Assembly (NCBI GenBank): GCA_032622095.1
Contig: CP136066.1
Coordinates: forward strand, 207,350,978-207,414,977
Source: Siphonodentalium dalli
Lineage: Eukaryota; Mollusca; Scaphopoda; Gadilida; Siphonodentaliidae
DNA: 64,000 nt
Direction: 5' to 3'
Shown: positions 10,856-21,324 of the stretch, one piece after another
Position numbering within the stretch: position 1 is the stretch's first letter
How the letters are laid out: the number at the start of each line of letters is the position of its first letter
Program-made: the position numbers and the translations under genes
The notes under the pieces: generated by a model
Databases searched by the model: none
What the model saw: only the letters and a program-made list of their open reading frames with translations
What the model was told of the DNA's origin: nothing

Positions 10856-11636
10856 GAAAAGCCACCTGCCTGCCCCTATTTTTTTCTTGAATGTCATTTT
10901 ATAGCTGCTAGCTGCAAGCTGCAAGGACCAATCAAAAGGGTTTATCAACCAATCGAAGGAAATCCATGCATCACATGACGATAACACACATAAATCAACT
11001 GATGCTATCACGGCAGCCTTAAGGTCTGCTTCCCTTGTGAATTATTTCGTACTGTCGTTTACATGTTAACTTTCCCCGATTTATACAGGAATTTCCCAAA
11101 TTTCAGACAAAATTTTCTTAATAAAGAAATACTCCAGAATAGAAAATAATAACACTCCTTAGAAAACCTTTGTGAATTTTAATGAGATTCTACACCAGTT
11201 GTTGAAATATCTGCACAGACATTGTCATTCATGCTCGCTCACGTAATCCTAAGTCATGTTATTAAATCTGTTGTCTATACTTTTAAAACAGCTTGTATGG
11301 CTACAGAGGGTGTGATAATTAATATGGTCTCAATTAGTACTGCTGATTAGTACTGAATGATGATGAATATGAAATTACTCTTGATGTTACTGATAGTTCA
11401 TTTCAATTTTGAGCAGTGTCGCTTATGCTGAAGTTACAAACAGTGCCTCTGCACATGTGGGAGAAATAGGATGTCTTCCGTATTTTAGAGGTTTTCCCTA
11501 TGACAATCGGGAAGTCATAGGGCAATCTGTGAAACTTAACAGCTCTGTTACACACAATACGACCGTATTTGGGCAATATTGGCATTTTGTTTTGATTGTC
11601 ACACAGCGAGCAAGACGATTCATGAACAAATTGGTC
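10856..11636. other. No gene or repeat recognised
   Basis: AT-rich, single-copy-looking sequence. A 112-codon plus-strand open frame at 11409-11747 runs into the MITE at 11637 and has no recognisable domain; I do not call it. Confidence 0.4.
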
Positions 11637-12040
11637 TTAACCCTTTACCCAACAGAACGGCCCTGTGCCAATGCATTCTCTTATATATGCGAGTCGACCA
11701 TAGGTCGCCTCGCATATATAAGAGAATGCATTGGCTTAACACATTAAAAATTATAAAATTGTTAAAGAATGTAAGAAAAAATGGTAAAAGGTAAAAAGTG
11801 TTAAAAAAAGATTTTTTTTAGGCCATGCATTCTCTTATATATGCGAGGCGACCTATGGTCGACTCGCATATATAAGAGAATGCATTGGCACAGGGCATAA
11901 CTAACTATCACAATGTGGTCAAGGAGCCGGTTCCAATGATATCCATATGTGTATGGTTCTATTGAGACAGACCGAAGATATTTTAGGCTGTTGAAGCTTT
12001 ATTTGGCCGGTTTTGGCCGGTTTGTTGGATAAAGGGTTAA
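11637..12040 (-). mobile_element. TTAA-1 MITE
   Basis: TTAA on both sides (11637-11640 and 12037-12040). Short arm first, then both hairpins and the long arm. It has a small local duplication (atggtaaaaggtaaaaagtg) in the spacer. Confidence 0.88.
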
Positions 12041-12095
12041 TCCTATAGAAGCAAGTGTAATTTTGAGACAGTGCAAATTTGTTTTTTGGGATTGG

Positions 12096-12187
12096 GTGGG
12101 ATTCGAACCCCGGCCCATGACGGCGAGCGCACCTTGCGACTCAAAGTCCAACATCAATACCACATGGCCACCGAAGCGACACCAAAA
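12096..12187 (-). other. tRNA-like sequence, probable SINE head or tRNA relic
   Basis: Reading the minus strand, TGGCCATGTGG resembles an internal A box, and GGTTCGAATCCC about 50 nt downstream is a perfect B box preceded by GGG. The would-be anticodon arm (TTGGA/TCGCA) is badly paired and the acceptor stem does not close, so it is not a functional tRNA. A tRNA-derived SINE or a decayed class II tRNA fits best. The word gactcaaagt/gcgactcaaag recurs in the flank near 12240. Confidence 0.45.
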
Positions 12188-12524
12188 AAGGAACCTCAAA
12201 TGGCTGCTGTATTCCGACGTCGCACTTAGGACACTATATGCACTTTGAGTCGCAAAGCGCCCTGTCTCAAAATTACAATTGCTTCTAAAAATAGGTGCCT
12301 TGTGTGTTGTATAGTCCCAGGCATGTTTAAAGAGCAATGCTCGGCATGTTTCGAAGACATATATATAACATTATACTGTGCCATATCTGCTAAATCCTAT
12401 AGTTGTGACACATGCTTTCTCGTGGGCAGTGTTCATGATGGGCCCAAAAATCTTTTGGCCAATTTTTTTTACCGATTCTGTTACTGTTTCATAGCATTTG
12501 GTTGGCCCATTATTTGATAGTGCA

Positions 12525-12672
12525 ATGTCATGAGTGCCTTTTGATACCCATTAAGCTGTATCACCTAATCAATTATCAGATGATCATACTATAAATTTGA
12601 TTCTCATGTCGCTCCTGTTACAAAATCAATTTGAGTTTTGATTTTCGATTTGGCCTATGACAGCATAAACCA
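12525..12672. repeat. Dispersed repeat H
   Basis: Contains acccattaagctgtatcacc, agatgatcatactataaatt and ctcatgtcgctcctgttac. Repeated near 35433-35640 and 51950-52142. No coding potential seen. Confidence 0.65.
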
Positions 12673-12806
12673 TGCTTGTGGGTTCCCACTCGAGGCCAAA
12701 GGACAAAATAACCAACATTTCAAGATACACATGTAAACAAAGAATAATAACACTAGAACATAAAACCTGAAGAAAAAAAAATGAATACTCCTCTGAATGT
12801 CCTCAT

Positions 12807-13060
12807 CAAGCCTTGAAATAGTGTGTCTGTCATTTGCAGCATGAGGTCCCCAGAGGGTGAATTTAGTGATGCTACCCCGCATAGCGGGCTAGTATCACCA
12901 AATTCACCCTCTGGGGACCTCATTCTGCTTACACATCAGCAGAATGAGGTTCCCAGAGTGTGAATTTGGTGATGCTAGCCCGCTATGCGGGGTAGCATCA
13001 CTAAATTCACCCTCTGGGGACCTCATTCTGCAAATGACAGACACACTATTTCAATGCTTG
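12807..13060. mobile_element. HAT-A MITE, compact form
   Basis: About 254 bp. Ends CAAGCCTTGAAATAGTGTG and a decayed complement (TTTCAATGCTTG). It consists almost only of the two arm hairpins joined at acacatcagcag. Confidence 0.8.
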
Positions 13061-13782
13061 TGAACATCCATACCAAATTTTATTGAGATCTGACAACCTG
13101 TGGCTGAGATATCTAATTCATTCTAATAGAACAAAGTGGACCGCTTTACAGAAAAATTGTAGACTGCTATTATAAATTTTCATCCTAATTTACAGAGTTG
13201 TTGCCTTAATATGTAAAAATTTCCATTCTAAATGTTACGTGTTATGAGTTACTGCACTTCTGCCAAGACTTCTAATCACCCTGAATTCCAAAGATGATGA
13301 GATTAGTATTGGGTTTTCATGGAGACTATCCGTTCCAATCTTTTACACAGTCAATCACGTCTGTCTAGGTCTATGTTTTTTTCATATAGAAACTCATTAC
13401 GAATATAGTAATAACCTTAAGGATACAGTATTATGTAAATGGCAATTTGTTATTAGTATTCAAGAAGTACAGGCTTTGTATATTAATTAAGCAGCAATAT
13501 AAAACGGCTGATTTGTTTCGCTGAGAATTTCTCAATCATAACCATGTCTGACATTTGCAGAATGAGGTCCCTCAGAGGGTGAATTTATTTTTGAAGAATT
13601 CATATTTATTAGTGGGAAATGATAATAAATAAGTATAAAAAAATAAATTCAACCTGTGGTCGTTTATATAACAATATAATTTTTATTATATAATTAAATA
13701 ATATAATTTATAATAGTTTGATTTATGGTTCCAATTATATGGGGAAAAAAGAGGATACATAAAGTTAAAATAATGTTCATCT
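13061..13782. other. No gene recognised; HAT-A end fragment
   Basis: AT-rich sequence. Only 13544-13590 is recognisable, as a HAT-A arm fragment (tgacatttgcagaatgagg). Confidence 0.4.
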
Positions 13783-14311
13783 CCTATATGTTTGGTATTA
13801 CATCTCCTATATGTTTGGTATTACATCTCCTATATGTTTGGTATTACTTCTCCTATATGTTTGGTATTACATCTCCTATATGTTTGGTATTACATCTCCT
13901 ATATGTTTGGTATTACTTCTCCTATATGTTTGGTATTACATCTCCTATATGTTTGGTATTACTTCTCCTATATGTTTGGTATTACATCTCCTATATGTTT
14001 GGTATTACATCTCCTATATGTTTGGTATTACATCTCCTATATGTTTGGTATTACATCTCCTATATGTTTGGTATTACTTCTCCTATATGTTTGGTATTAC
14101 ATCTCCTATATGTTTGGTATTACATCTCCTATATGTTTGGTATTACATCTCCTATATGTTTGGTATTACTTCTCCTATATGTTTGGTATTACATCTCCTA
14201 TATGTTTGGTATTACATCTCCTATATGTTTGGTATTACATCTCCTATATGTTTGGTATTACATCTCCTATATGTTTGGTATTACATCTCCTATATGTTTG
14301 GTATTACTTCT
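13783..14311 (+). repeat. 23-bp minisatellite, 23 units
   Basis: Head-to-tail units catctcctatatgtttggta-tta. The only frequent change is cat versus ctt at the unit start: units 4, 7, 9, 14 and 18 read ctt by my count. The unit has no stop in any forward frame and 23 is not a multiple of 3, so all three forward frames stay open for 176-210 codons and read one another's peptide. That is a composition effect, not evidence of a gene. The near absence of other substitutions suggests recent expansion or homogenisation. Confidence 0.95.
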
Positions 14312-14394
14312 TCGGATCGCACTGGAATTGTCAGACTCTGATACATGCCAAATTTAGTCCTTGAGGTCGTGTACGAACCTTTGTGGTGCGAGAT

Positions 14395-14760
14395 GAAAGT
14401 GAATGTTTTCAGTGATGCCGCCACCCATCACAGCAGGCTAGCATCATCAATTTCAGCCTCTGGGGAGCTCATTTTTCTTTGGCCTCATATTCTGGGAAGT
14501 ATCTATTGTCTCAAATTAACATTGTTTTTAGTTACTTTTCTCCCTTCTGTTCGTTTTTTTTATTTGCAGAATGAGGTCTCCAGAGTGTGAATTTAGTGAC
14601 GCTGTCCCGCTCAGTGGGCTAGCATCACAATATTCACCCTCTGGGGACCTCTTCTGCTTAAGCCTCAACTGCTATGGGAAACCTAGGATCAGATTGAAGT
14701 TCCCCAGTTGAAGTTGGTGATGTTTACCAATTAGTCAGCTCGATTACCGGTAGGGGATAT
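14395..14760. mobile_element. HAT-A MITE, decayed
   Basis: Contains both arm modules (cctctggggagctcatttt; tctccagagtgtgaatttag ... caccctctggggacct) and the central gaagttccccagttgaag, but neither terminus is clear. The minisatellite at 13783-14311 separates it from the arm fragment at 13544-13590, so the array may sit inside a HAT-A copy. Confidence 0.6.
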
Positions 14761-14764
14761 AGGA

Positions 14765-15000
14765 ACCAAACATTGACCAGTAGTTCCCTTTGGAAAAATT
14801 CAGATGACACAGGTCATTGGTTCACCTTATTATCTAAACATTTGCCACAAATAAATTTGAATTCTTCTGCATTTGTGTTATCCATTTCGGCTGTCATATA
14901 TCCTTAACATCCCTCAAATGAATAATAGATTATTCCAATGTTTACTTTTATAACTGCAAGGAAGAATCCATTTAGTATAGACTGGGTTAATACCACCAAT
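14765..15000. mobile_element. TTAA-5 MITE, decayed
   Basis: cacaggtcattg through aatgaataatagattattcc and atccatttagtatagactggg-TTAA resemble the right half of 21321-21584. The left end is unclear. Confidence 0.4.
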
Positions 15001-15289
15001 AATATATAACCCAATAAGGTGGGGTTGTGGCCTGTGTCCTTTTTTGTGTACATCGTAAGCATGGATAGCTTCCCTTGTCTAGTGGTAGTCAGAAAATGTA
15101 GAAGTAACCTTGTTATGCATATGCATATACACTCATTTAATCTGATATAAAAATTACATTATGCTACTGGTATACCTGTATGACATGGGGATTACCAATA
15201 ATGTTCTAATGCCCCTGACTATCACAATTGTTATTGTTATCTATAAATTGACACCTCTCCATTATAACATGTGATCCTAAATAGATATC

Positions 15290-15512
15290 AATTTTTAAAA
15301 TTTGTTATTTCTCGAGATATGTACTTATTTGTGGCCTGGAAAAAAAATTGTCAAGGCGACGATCTCAGACAAAATTGCGGATGAAGATGGATAACTCTAA
15401 AATCAAGTGGTAATACAGTCAAATTTCATGATAATCAAGTGGTAATAGCCTTATTTCGTTGAACAACATGTTGATAAATAACACGTTTTGGGAAATTTTA
15501 TATCAGAGTTGA
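15290..15512 (+). repeat. Dispersed repeat K
   Basis: Diverged, about 210 bp. gatgaagatggataactcta and gttgataaataacacgtttt reappear inverted at 24776-24985. Origin unknown. Confidence 0.55.
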
Positions 15513-15548
15513 CAGTGTTTAGCATTATTTTCTTGTAATTAATCGATT

Positions 15549-16600
15549 CCGATAACTAATGCACCTAGGGCCGATGAGGCTCGAGGTGATTTATGTGATT
15601 GTCCGATCTACTTCATCCGGGTTTCGGTATGATCCGTTCCATATCAGCTGAACATAAAATCCGCATTTTACATCTGTCGGGAATGCTGCTTATTTCCGTC
15701 GACATGAGTTTGTAAGTCATTTGCAAATTCTATGTGTCGCGATCCCTCCCTCCCCCTTGGAGCTCCATGCCCTGCCTTGTTCGGTGTCGCGGAGTGGCGC
15801 TCCCTCTTCTTTGTTGTATGATGCCATGTTTTGTGCCTCTGTCCTTGATTTTTTGCCTCTCGCTGCTGCTGTTATTTGTATTTCAGGTGCTGCGTCATCA
15901 GTGCCATTGGTCCAGCTTTTGTGCATCCTGCAGTGGTAACGGTTGTGTTTAATACCTGCCAGTTCGGCCTCTGGTAGGCTTATTCCATTCATGCTCTTTG
16001 CCAGAGCGTGTTCTCACCAGGCCGGTGCTTAGCCACAGGGAGTTGGGCTGTCCAGTGGTCTTTCCTGCCCGTACCTGCATCGCGCTCGTTGGGCCTCTTC
16101 CTGTTGGCCGTGTGTGCTTACTGGCGCCTCACAGCACCTCTTAGGCGTTTGCTCCGAATTGTATCTCGTCGGGCCATTCTCATATGTCCTGCGCTGTACA
16201 GCAGTGTTCTTCAGCGTTCTCTGCGTCGGCTTCTGGTCAGAGCTGAGGCTCTGTTATCAATTTGTTAAGTTGCGATTGGGCTATCTGCAGGACAAACTTG
16301 TAAATAATGTTGCATTAAAGCTGAGATCATACCCACTCATGTGTTGTCGCTTAAATATCCCACGCGGTCAGAGAGTGCTCTCTGTAGTGCCCAGACAATT
16401 GATGCAGTAGTGGCAGGGCTGTCACTGGTGGGGGTGGGGGTGTAGTGGATCGGAGTAGTCACATAAAGCACATTTTGACGAAATGTTGTTGTAATTTGAT
16501 GATATGGGTACCGTCTGATCGGATTGAGTACCAGTTAATGTTCTATGTCAATATATGTATATACATGATAATCAATCAATCAATCACATATATATGTTAA
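15549..16600 (+). other. GC-richer block with (ATCA)n tail, possible LINE remnant
   Basis: 15600-16430 is clearly richer in G+C than its surroundings. It is followed by ggtgggggtgggggtgtagt, an AT-rich stretch, and a short tail ataatcaatcaatcaatc at 16567-16585. A short tetranucleotide tail after such a 3' region is typical of CR1/L2-type LINEs. Overlapping plus-strand open frames (72-98 codons, Leu/Ala/Arg-rich) show no reverse transcriptase motifs. A TSD was not identified. Confidence 0.4.
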
Positions 16601-16874
16601 GAGTTCATGTATGTATGTTGCAATTAATGCTCAATATGTATGGTAAAAACATACCACAATAATTTTGAATTTATTTTTTTTACTTTGTTTTGGTCATAAT
16701 ATCAAATTAAAACTTCCAATGCAGGCATTTATTTCATTGCGGCAGCATCTGCGACTCAAATAATATTTTTTTATTTGGCCTAACATAAGTAGTTGGTTGA
16801 TACAGAAAACAAAAACAAGAGCAGAATGATTCATATGCATTGGTGGGAAATGTTCAGATAATAAGTTGATTAAC

Positions 16875-17265
16875 CTATTATTCAGGGGCGCCGGAAGAGG
16901 GGGGCAGTTGACCCCCCCCCCCCCCCCTGCCCTTGACCAAGGGGGGCGAGCGGGGCAGGACTTGCCCTTTTTCTGGAGACAGAAAATGCTTTTTGTGTGT
17001 TTAATCTCGTGTTTTTATAGCAAAATGTGACGTTTTTGGTCCAAATACCACCAATTTCACAAGGAATATTAATTTTTTGTCAATTTTATTACAAAACGGC
17101 CATAAAAACCGACAAATACCATTAAAATAGGGATTTTTGCCACAATGAATTTATGGTTATTTTCCCGAGTTTGTGGAGAAAATGCCCTTTTTTGCCGAAA
17201 AGTGCGCTTTTTGTAGGCTCTGCCCCCCCCTGCCCTTGGATGCTCCCGGCGCACCTGCTATTATT
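16875..17265. mobile_element. hAT-like MITE with perfect 8-bp TSD
   Basis: Target duplication CTATTATT at 16875-16882 and 17258-17265. The element between (375 bp) begins CAGGGGCGCCGGAAG and ends CTCCCGGCGCACCTG, giving a terminal repeat CAGGKGCGCCGG typical of hAT transposons. Long poly-C (16911-16927) and C-rich runs lie just inside the ends. It sits in the middle of TTAA-5-like sequence (aaatgttcagataataag ... aacattttctaaggg). No coding capacity. Confidence 0.85.
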
Positions 17266-17681
17266 TAAACATTTTCTAAGGGAATTACTTGTCAATGTGT
17301 ATTTAGTATACCAGACAGGGTTAAAATTCTAATCCCGGCTATCCGTGATTATTTCTATATTTATTTTTATTCTTTTAGACAAGAAGATTTGTAGAACTTT
17401 AAAGAGGTAATGAGGAATATAATTTGTTACAGGAGCTTACAGCTAAATAAATCAATGATATCACAGAAAATAATATAAGAAGAATTTACAGCCAAAGTGT
17501 GTTGATGACCATCCATGTCTACATTGTCAGATCGCACAATGCCTTATGTGTTAACAAGACAATCCAATAAAGGCGATTGGGCTGGGAATTATCATACGAA
17601 TGAGGAAACACTTGGTAGTAACGAGGAAGCCTGATTCTCTCTGATCTAATAATATCTAGTCCTATATTACTAATACGTGGG

Positions 17682-18116
17682 CAAGCCTAAAAATAGTGTG
17701 TCTGTCATTTGCAGAATGGGGTGCTCAGAAGGTGAATTTAGTGATGCTATCCTGCTAGCATCACCGAATTCACCCGCTGGGAACCTCATTCTGCTTAGGT
17801 CTCATCTTCTGGAAGTATCTATAGTCTCTAATTAACATTGTTTTTAATTACTTTTTCCCTTCTGAGAAGTTTCTATATCCCCTAATATGCAGAAGATAAA
17901 TTGCATAATCGAGGTGACTAATGGGTGAAAATCACATACTTCAACTAGGAAACTTCAATCTGATTCTAGGTCTACCATAGCAGTTGAGGCCTAAGCAGAA
18001 TGAGGTCCCCAGAGGATGAATTTGGTGATACTAGCCTGCTGTGTGGGACATCGTCACTAAATTCACCCTCTGGGAACCTCATTCTGCAAATGACAGACAC
18101 AATATTTGCAGGATTG
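17682..18116. mobile_element. HAT-A MITE with target duplication
   Basis: Starts CAAGCCTAAAAATAGTGTG and ends TTTGCAGGATTG. Flanked by AATACGTGGG on both sides (17672-17681 and 18117-18126), longer than the 8 bp usual for hAT, perhaps by chance extension. Confidence 0.8.
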
Positions 18117-18165
18117 AATACGTGGGTGATTTAGTTTACGATGTATATTACAGGTTCCGACTCAC

Positions 18166-18239
18166 CGATAAGTGGATTCTTTCTGATGTTGAGAACTACA
18201 AGTGTCCTATTTAATTTGAGTACATCAAGAAACAGGTTG
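18166..18239 (-). pseudogene. CEP78: Partial duplicate of the CEP78 LRR exon
   Basis: The minus strand repeats the 3' two-thirds of exon 19380-19493 together with its donor (ATCG|GTGAGTC). The frame is open and reads LFLDVLKLNRTLVVLNIRK followed by NPLI; compared with the main exon it has F to L, T to R and D to N changes. The first 15 codons and the acceptor are missing: homology stops near 18239, and a HAT-A MITE begins at 18254. Donors of the two copies are 1214 bp apart. I infer a decayed tandem exon duplication. Use as an alternative exon is unlikely because no convincing in-phase acceptor is visible. Confidence 0.7.
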
Positions 18240-18253
18240 ATGATGATCCTATC

Positions 18254-18903
18254 CAAGCCTGATTATAGTGTGCCTGTAATTTGCAGAATGAGGTCCCCCA
18301 GAGGGTAAATTTAGTGATGCTACCCTGCAGAGTGGGCTAACATCACCAAATTCACCCTCTGGGGACCTAATTCTGCATGGCCTCATCTGCTATGGGAGAC
18401 ATAGACTCAGTTTGAAGTTCCTAAATGGTCAATATTGCGATGTACACCCATTGGGAACCTCGATTATGCAATATGTCATCTGCCAACTTGGGGATATAGA
18501 AAAACTAAACTAAAAAACAAATTGAATCCCAGAGGGTGAATTTAGTGACGCTATCCCGCACAGCAGGCTAGCATCACCAAATTCACCCTCTGGGGACCTC
18601 ATTCTGCTAAGGCAAACCTACGATCAGATTGAAGTTCCCAGTTGAAGTTGGTGATGTTCACCCATTGGGCACCTCAATTATGAATTTTATCTTCTGCAAA
18701 TTAGGGGATCTAGAAGGGAAATGTAACTAAAAACAATGTTAATTTGATACTATAGATACTTCCCAGAAGATGAGGCCTAAGCAGAATGAGGTCCCCAGAG
18801 GGTGAATTTGGTGATGCTAGCCCACTGTGCGGGATAGCATCACTAAATTCACCCTCTGGGGGACATCATTCTGCAAATGACAGACACGCTATTTGCAGGC
18901 TTG
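18254..18903. mobile_element. HAT-A MITE, long or fused form
   Basis: Ends CAAGCCTGATTATAGTGTG and TTTGCAGGCTTG. Four arm modules are present, with a seam near 18515-18530 (aaaaaacaaattgaatccca). This suggests two copies fused or one internal duplication. Confidence 0.75.
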
Positions 18904-19025
18904 TATGTCTTTCACTATACCTGAGTTGAAAAATGGAGAGGCGTTATAGTCAGCCAGTCCTCCATTCTGACTTGTTGCTGTCATTCTGGGGGACTAGATG
19001 TTATTTATACTGACCCTGTCAGATG

Positions 19026-19296
19026 TGTCACCTCAAGCCTTGAAATAGTGTGTCCGTCATTTGCAGAATGAGGTTCCCAGAGGGTGAATTTAGTGATGCT
19101 ACCCCGCATAGCGGTCTAGCATCACCAAATTCACCCTCTGGGGACCTCATTCTGCTTACAACTCAGCAGAATGAGGTCCCCAGAGGGAGAATTTGGTGAT
19201 CCTAGCCCGCTATGCGGGGGTAGCATCATTAAATTCACCCTCTGGGGACCTCATTCTGCAAATGACAGGCACACTATTTCAAGGCTTGTGTCACCT
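19026..19296. mobile_element. HAT-A MITE with 8-bp TSD TGTCACCT
   Basis: Compact copy (19034-19288) with ends CAAGCCTTG and CAAGGCTTG, flanked by TGTCACCT at 19026-19033 and 19289-19296. This is the clearest evidence that the family is hAT-like. It lies less than 100 bp from the CEP78 exon donor. Confidence 0.9.
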
Positions 19297-19379
19297 GCTC
19301 AAACACACACTTACCGATAATGGTTACCTATAAAACTAATTTTTTGTGATTAAATTTACAGAATATATTAAAGACTCAC

Positions 19380-19493
19380 CGATAAGTGGATTCTTTCTGA
19401 TGTCGAGAACCACCAGTGTCGTATTAAATTTTAGTACATCAAGAAACAGATTGGCACCTTCACACCCGAGGCCACATATCTGCATGTCCAATG
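19380..19493 (-). CDS. CEP78: CEP78 internal exon (LRR)
   Basis: A 114-nt minus-strand exon. Acceptor ttatatctttatAG|CATTGG just above 19493; donor ATCG|GTGAGTC just below 19380. Phase 1 in (G from the previous exon plus CA gives Ala), phase 1 out. It encodes [20 protein letters not shown], then [18 protein letters not shown]. The ALDxQxCGL..EGA and [15 protein letters not shown] segments match leucine-rich repeats of centrosomal protein 78, a centriole and ciliary-base protein needed for normal cilia. The first 14-odd bases of the exon and its acceptor are also the unit of the adjoining minisatellite, so the true splice site is the last of about 32 near-identical acceptors. A decayed partial copy lies at 18166-18239. 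Confidence 0.85.
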
Positions 19494-20470
19494 CTATAAA
19501 TATAAAACAAACGCATGTCCAATGCTATAAAGATATAACGAACGCATGTCCAATGCTATAAAGATATAATGAATGCATGTCCAATGCTATAAATATAAAA
19601 CAAACGCATGTCCAATGCTATAAAGATATAATGAATGCATGTCCAATGCTATAAAGATATAATGAATGCATGTCCAATGCTATAAAGATATAATGAACGC
19701 ATATCCAATGCTATATAGATATAATGAATGCAAGTCCAATGCTATAAAGATATAATGAACGCATGTCCAATGCTATATAGATATAATGAACGCATGTCCA
19801 ATGCTATATAGATATAATGAATGCATGTCCAATGCTATAGATATAATGAATGCATATCCAATGCTATAAAGATATAATGAATGCATGTCCAATGCTATAT
19901 AGATATAATGAACGCATATCCAATGCTATAAAGACATAATCAATGCATATCCAATGCTATAGATATAATGAATGCATATCCAATGCTATAAAGATATAAT
20001 GAACGCATATCCAATGCTATAAAGACATAATCAATGCATATCCAATGCTATAGATATAATGAATGCATATCCAATGCTATAAAGATATAATGAATGCATA
20101 TCCAATGCTATAAAGATATAATGAACGCATATCCAATGCTATAAAGACATAATCAATGCATATCCAATGCTATAGATATAATGAACGCATATCCAATGCT
20201 ATAAAGATATAATCAATGCATGTCCAATGCTATAAAGATATAATGATTGCATGTCCAATGCTATAAAGATATAATGAATGCATGTCCAATGCTATAAAGA
20301 TATAATGATTGCATGTCCAATGCTATAAAGATATAATGATTGCATGTCCAATGCTATAAAGATATAATGAATGCATGTCCAATGCTATAAAGATATAATG
20401 AATGCATGTCCAATGATATAAAGACATAATCAATGCATGTCCAATGGTATAAAGACATAACAAATTTATA
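19483..20470 (-). repeat. About 31-bp minisatellite built from the CEP78 splice acceptor
   Basis: About 32 units. Read on the minus strand, each is TTATATCTTTATAG|CATTGG plus ACATGCATTCA or close variants (27-31 bp). The unit spans the 3' splice site and first exon bases of exon 19380-19493. Variants include tatatag, acgtt and gacataatc types and shorter units lacking a few bases. The array fills the last kilobase of the upstream intron. Two more units occur inverted at 38573-38640. Confidence 0.92.
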
Positions 20471-20629
20471 CCATAATTGTCTGTTACTGTGTGTGTAACA
20501 CCTATTTTGTAAATTTCAGCTGTGGGTGTAGTAAATGTTTAAATGTCATTTCATGGGTTAAGCATATGAACACCATTATAACTAGTAAATATACTTTAAA
20601 TATGCTGTTCGGACAAATGCAAACTGGTA

Positions 20630-20705
20630 TAAGAGTGAGAAGTCACTTCTCCCTGGAACAAAAATGGGGACAAGTGAAACAATTTAGGGAGAAGATGTCT
20701 CCCAA
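20630..20705. repeat. Dispersed palindromic repeat (agtcacttctccctgg)
   Basis: gagaagtcacttctccctgg ... tttagggagaagatgtctcc. A related copy occupies the window end (63932-64000) and a third lies in the inverted duplicate (38335-38410). Confidence 0.65.
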
Positions 20706-20790
20706 GTCACCCTCTTGACTGGTCCCTGTCTCCCAAGTCACCCTCTTGACTGGTCCCTGTCTCCCAAGTCACCCTCTTGACAGGTCCCAG
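20699..20790. repeat. 31-bp direct repeat, three copies
   Basis: Three copies of tctcccaagtcaccctcttg-actggtccctg. The inverted duplicate at 38283-38345 carries two copies. Confidence 0.85.
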
Positions 20791-20899
20791 TTAGATAGTG
20801 CATGTTTCAGAAAAATTAAAAAGATATAATTTTGATCAAACAGTAGATAGCATATGCATCCAATTGTTAATTTTGGTTAATTAGGTTCTGTAAGCTGCT

Positions 20900-21324
20900 T
20901 TAACCCTTTCAGTGCCAGGGGCCGATCTCATCGGCCCTAATTTACGGTCTGTAAAATCGGCCCTAAAAAAAAAATGCTTAAGCATACTATAGCGAACTTA
21001 AAAACAAACTGGATAAAACCTTAGGGGCATGTTATAATCCAAAACTATCACCAAGTATTCATAGTAATAATTTTGTTGCCCATGAAAACTGTAAGATTCC
21101 CTGGCACTAAACCTACAAAATAAGTTTGTTAAAGAATATAAGAAAAAATTATTAAAATTGTATAAAAAATTTAAAAATAATAACAAATGATGAAAAATTG
21201 TTAGGCCAATGCATTCTCTTATATATGCGAGGCGACCTATGGTCGACTCGCATATATAAGAGAATGCATTGGCACAGGGTATATGGGTTGATACAAAAAT
21301 CGGACCTGGCACTGAAAGTGTTAA
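20900..21324 (-). mobile_element. TTAA-2 MITE
   Basis: TTAA at both sides, TIR CCCTTTCAGTGCCAGG. Contains ggccgatctcatcggccc near one end and the shared hairpin (about 21203-21274) near the other, with an AT-rich spacer. It abuts a TTAA-5 element and shares its TTAA (21321-21324). Near-identical inverted copy at 37756-38168. Confidence 0.85.

Noticed and set aside
12096-12187. Functional tRNA gene
   Set aside because: Good A- and B-box-like words, but the anticodon and acceptor stems do not pair.
13783-14311. CRISPR array
   Set aside because: Units are contiguous with no unique spacers, and the window is animal DNA; the same applies to 19483-20470, 40819-41640, 43360-44055 and 52852-55178.
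13725-14357. Long plus-strand open frames (up to 210 codons) resembling a membrane repeat protein
   Set aside because: They are produced by a stop-free 23-bp minisatellite and exist in all three frames; no start context, no domain.
15721-16410. Leu/Ala/Arg-rich plus-strand frames and a minus-strand frame in the GC-richer block
   Set aside because: Several overlapping frames are equally open, none has reverse transcriptase, endonuclease or other motifs; treated as possible LINE-derived non-coding DNA.
19300-19330. Additional exon end (ttatcg-gtaagtg on the minus strand near 19311)
   Set aside because: It looks like a donor resembling the CEP78 one, but no exon body precedes it within the HAT-A-adjacent sequence.
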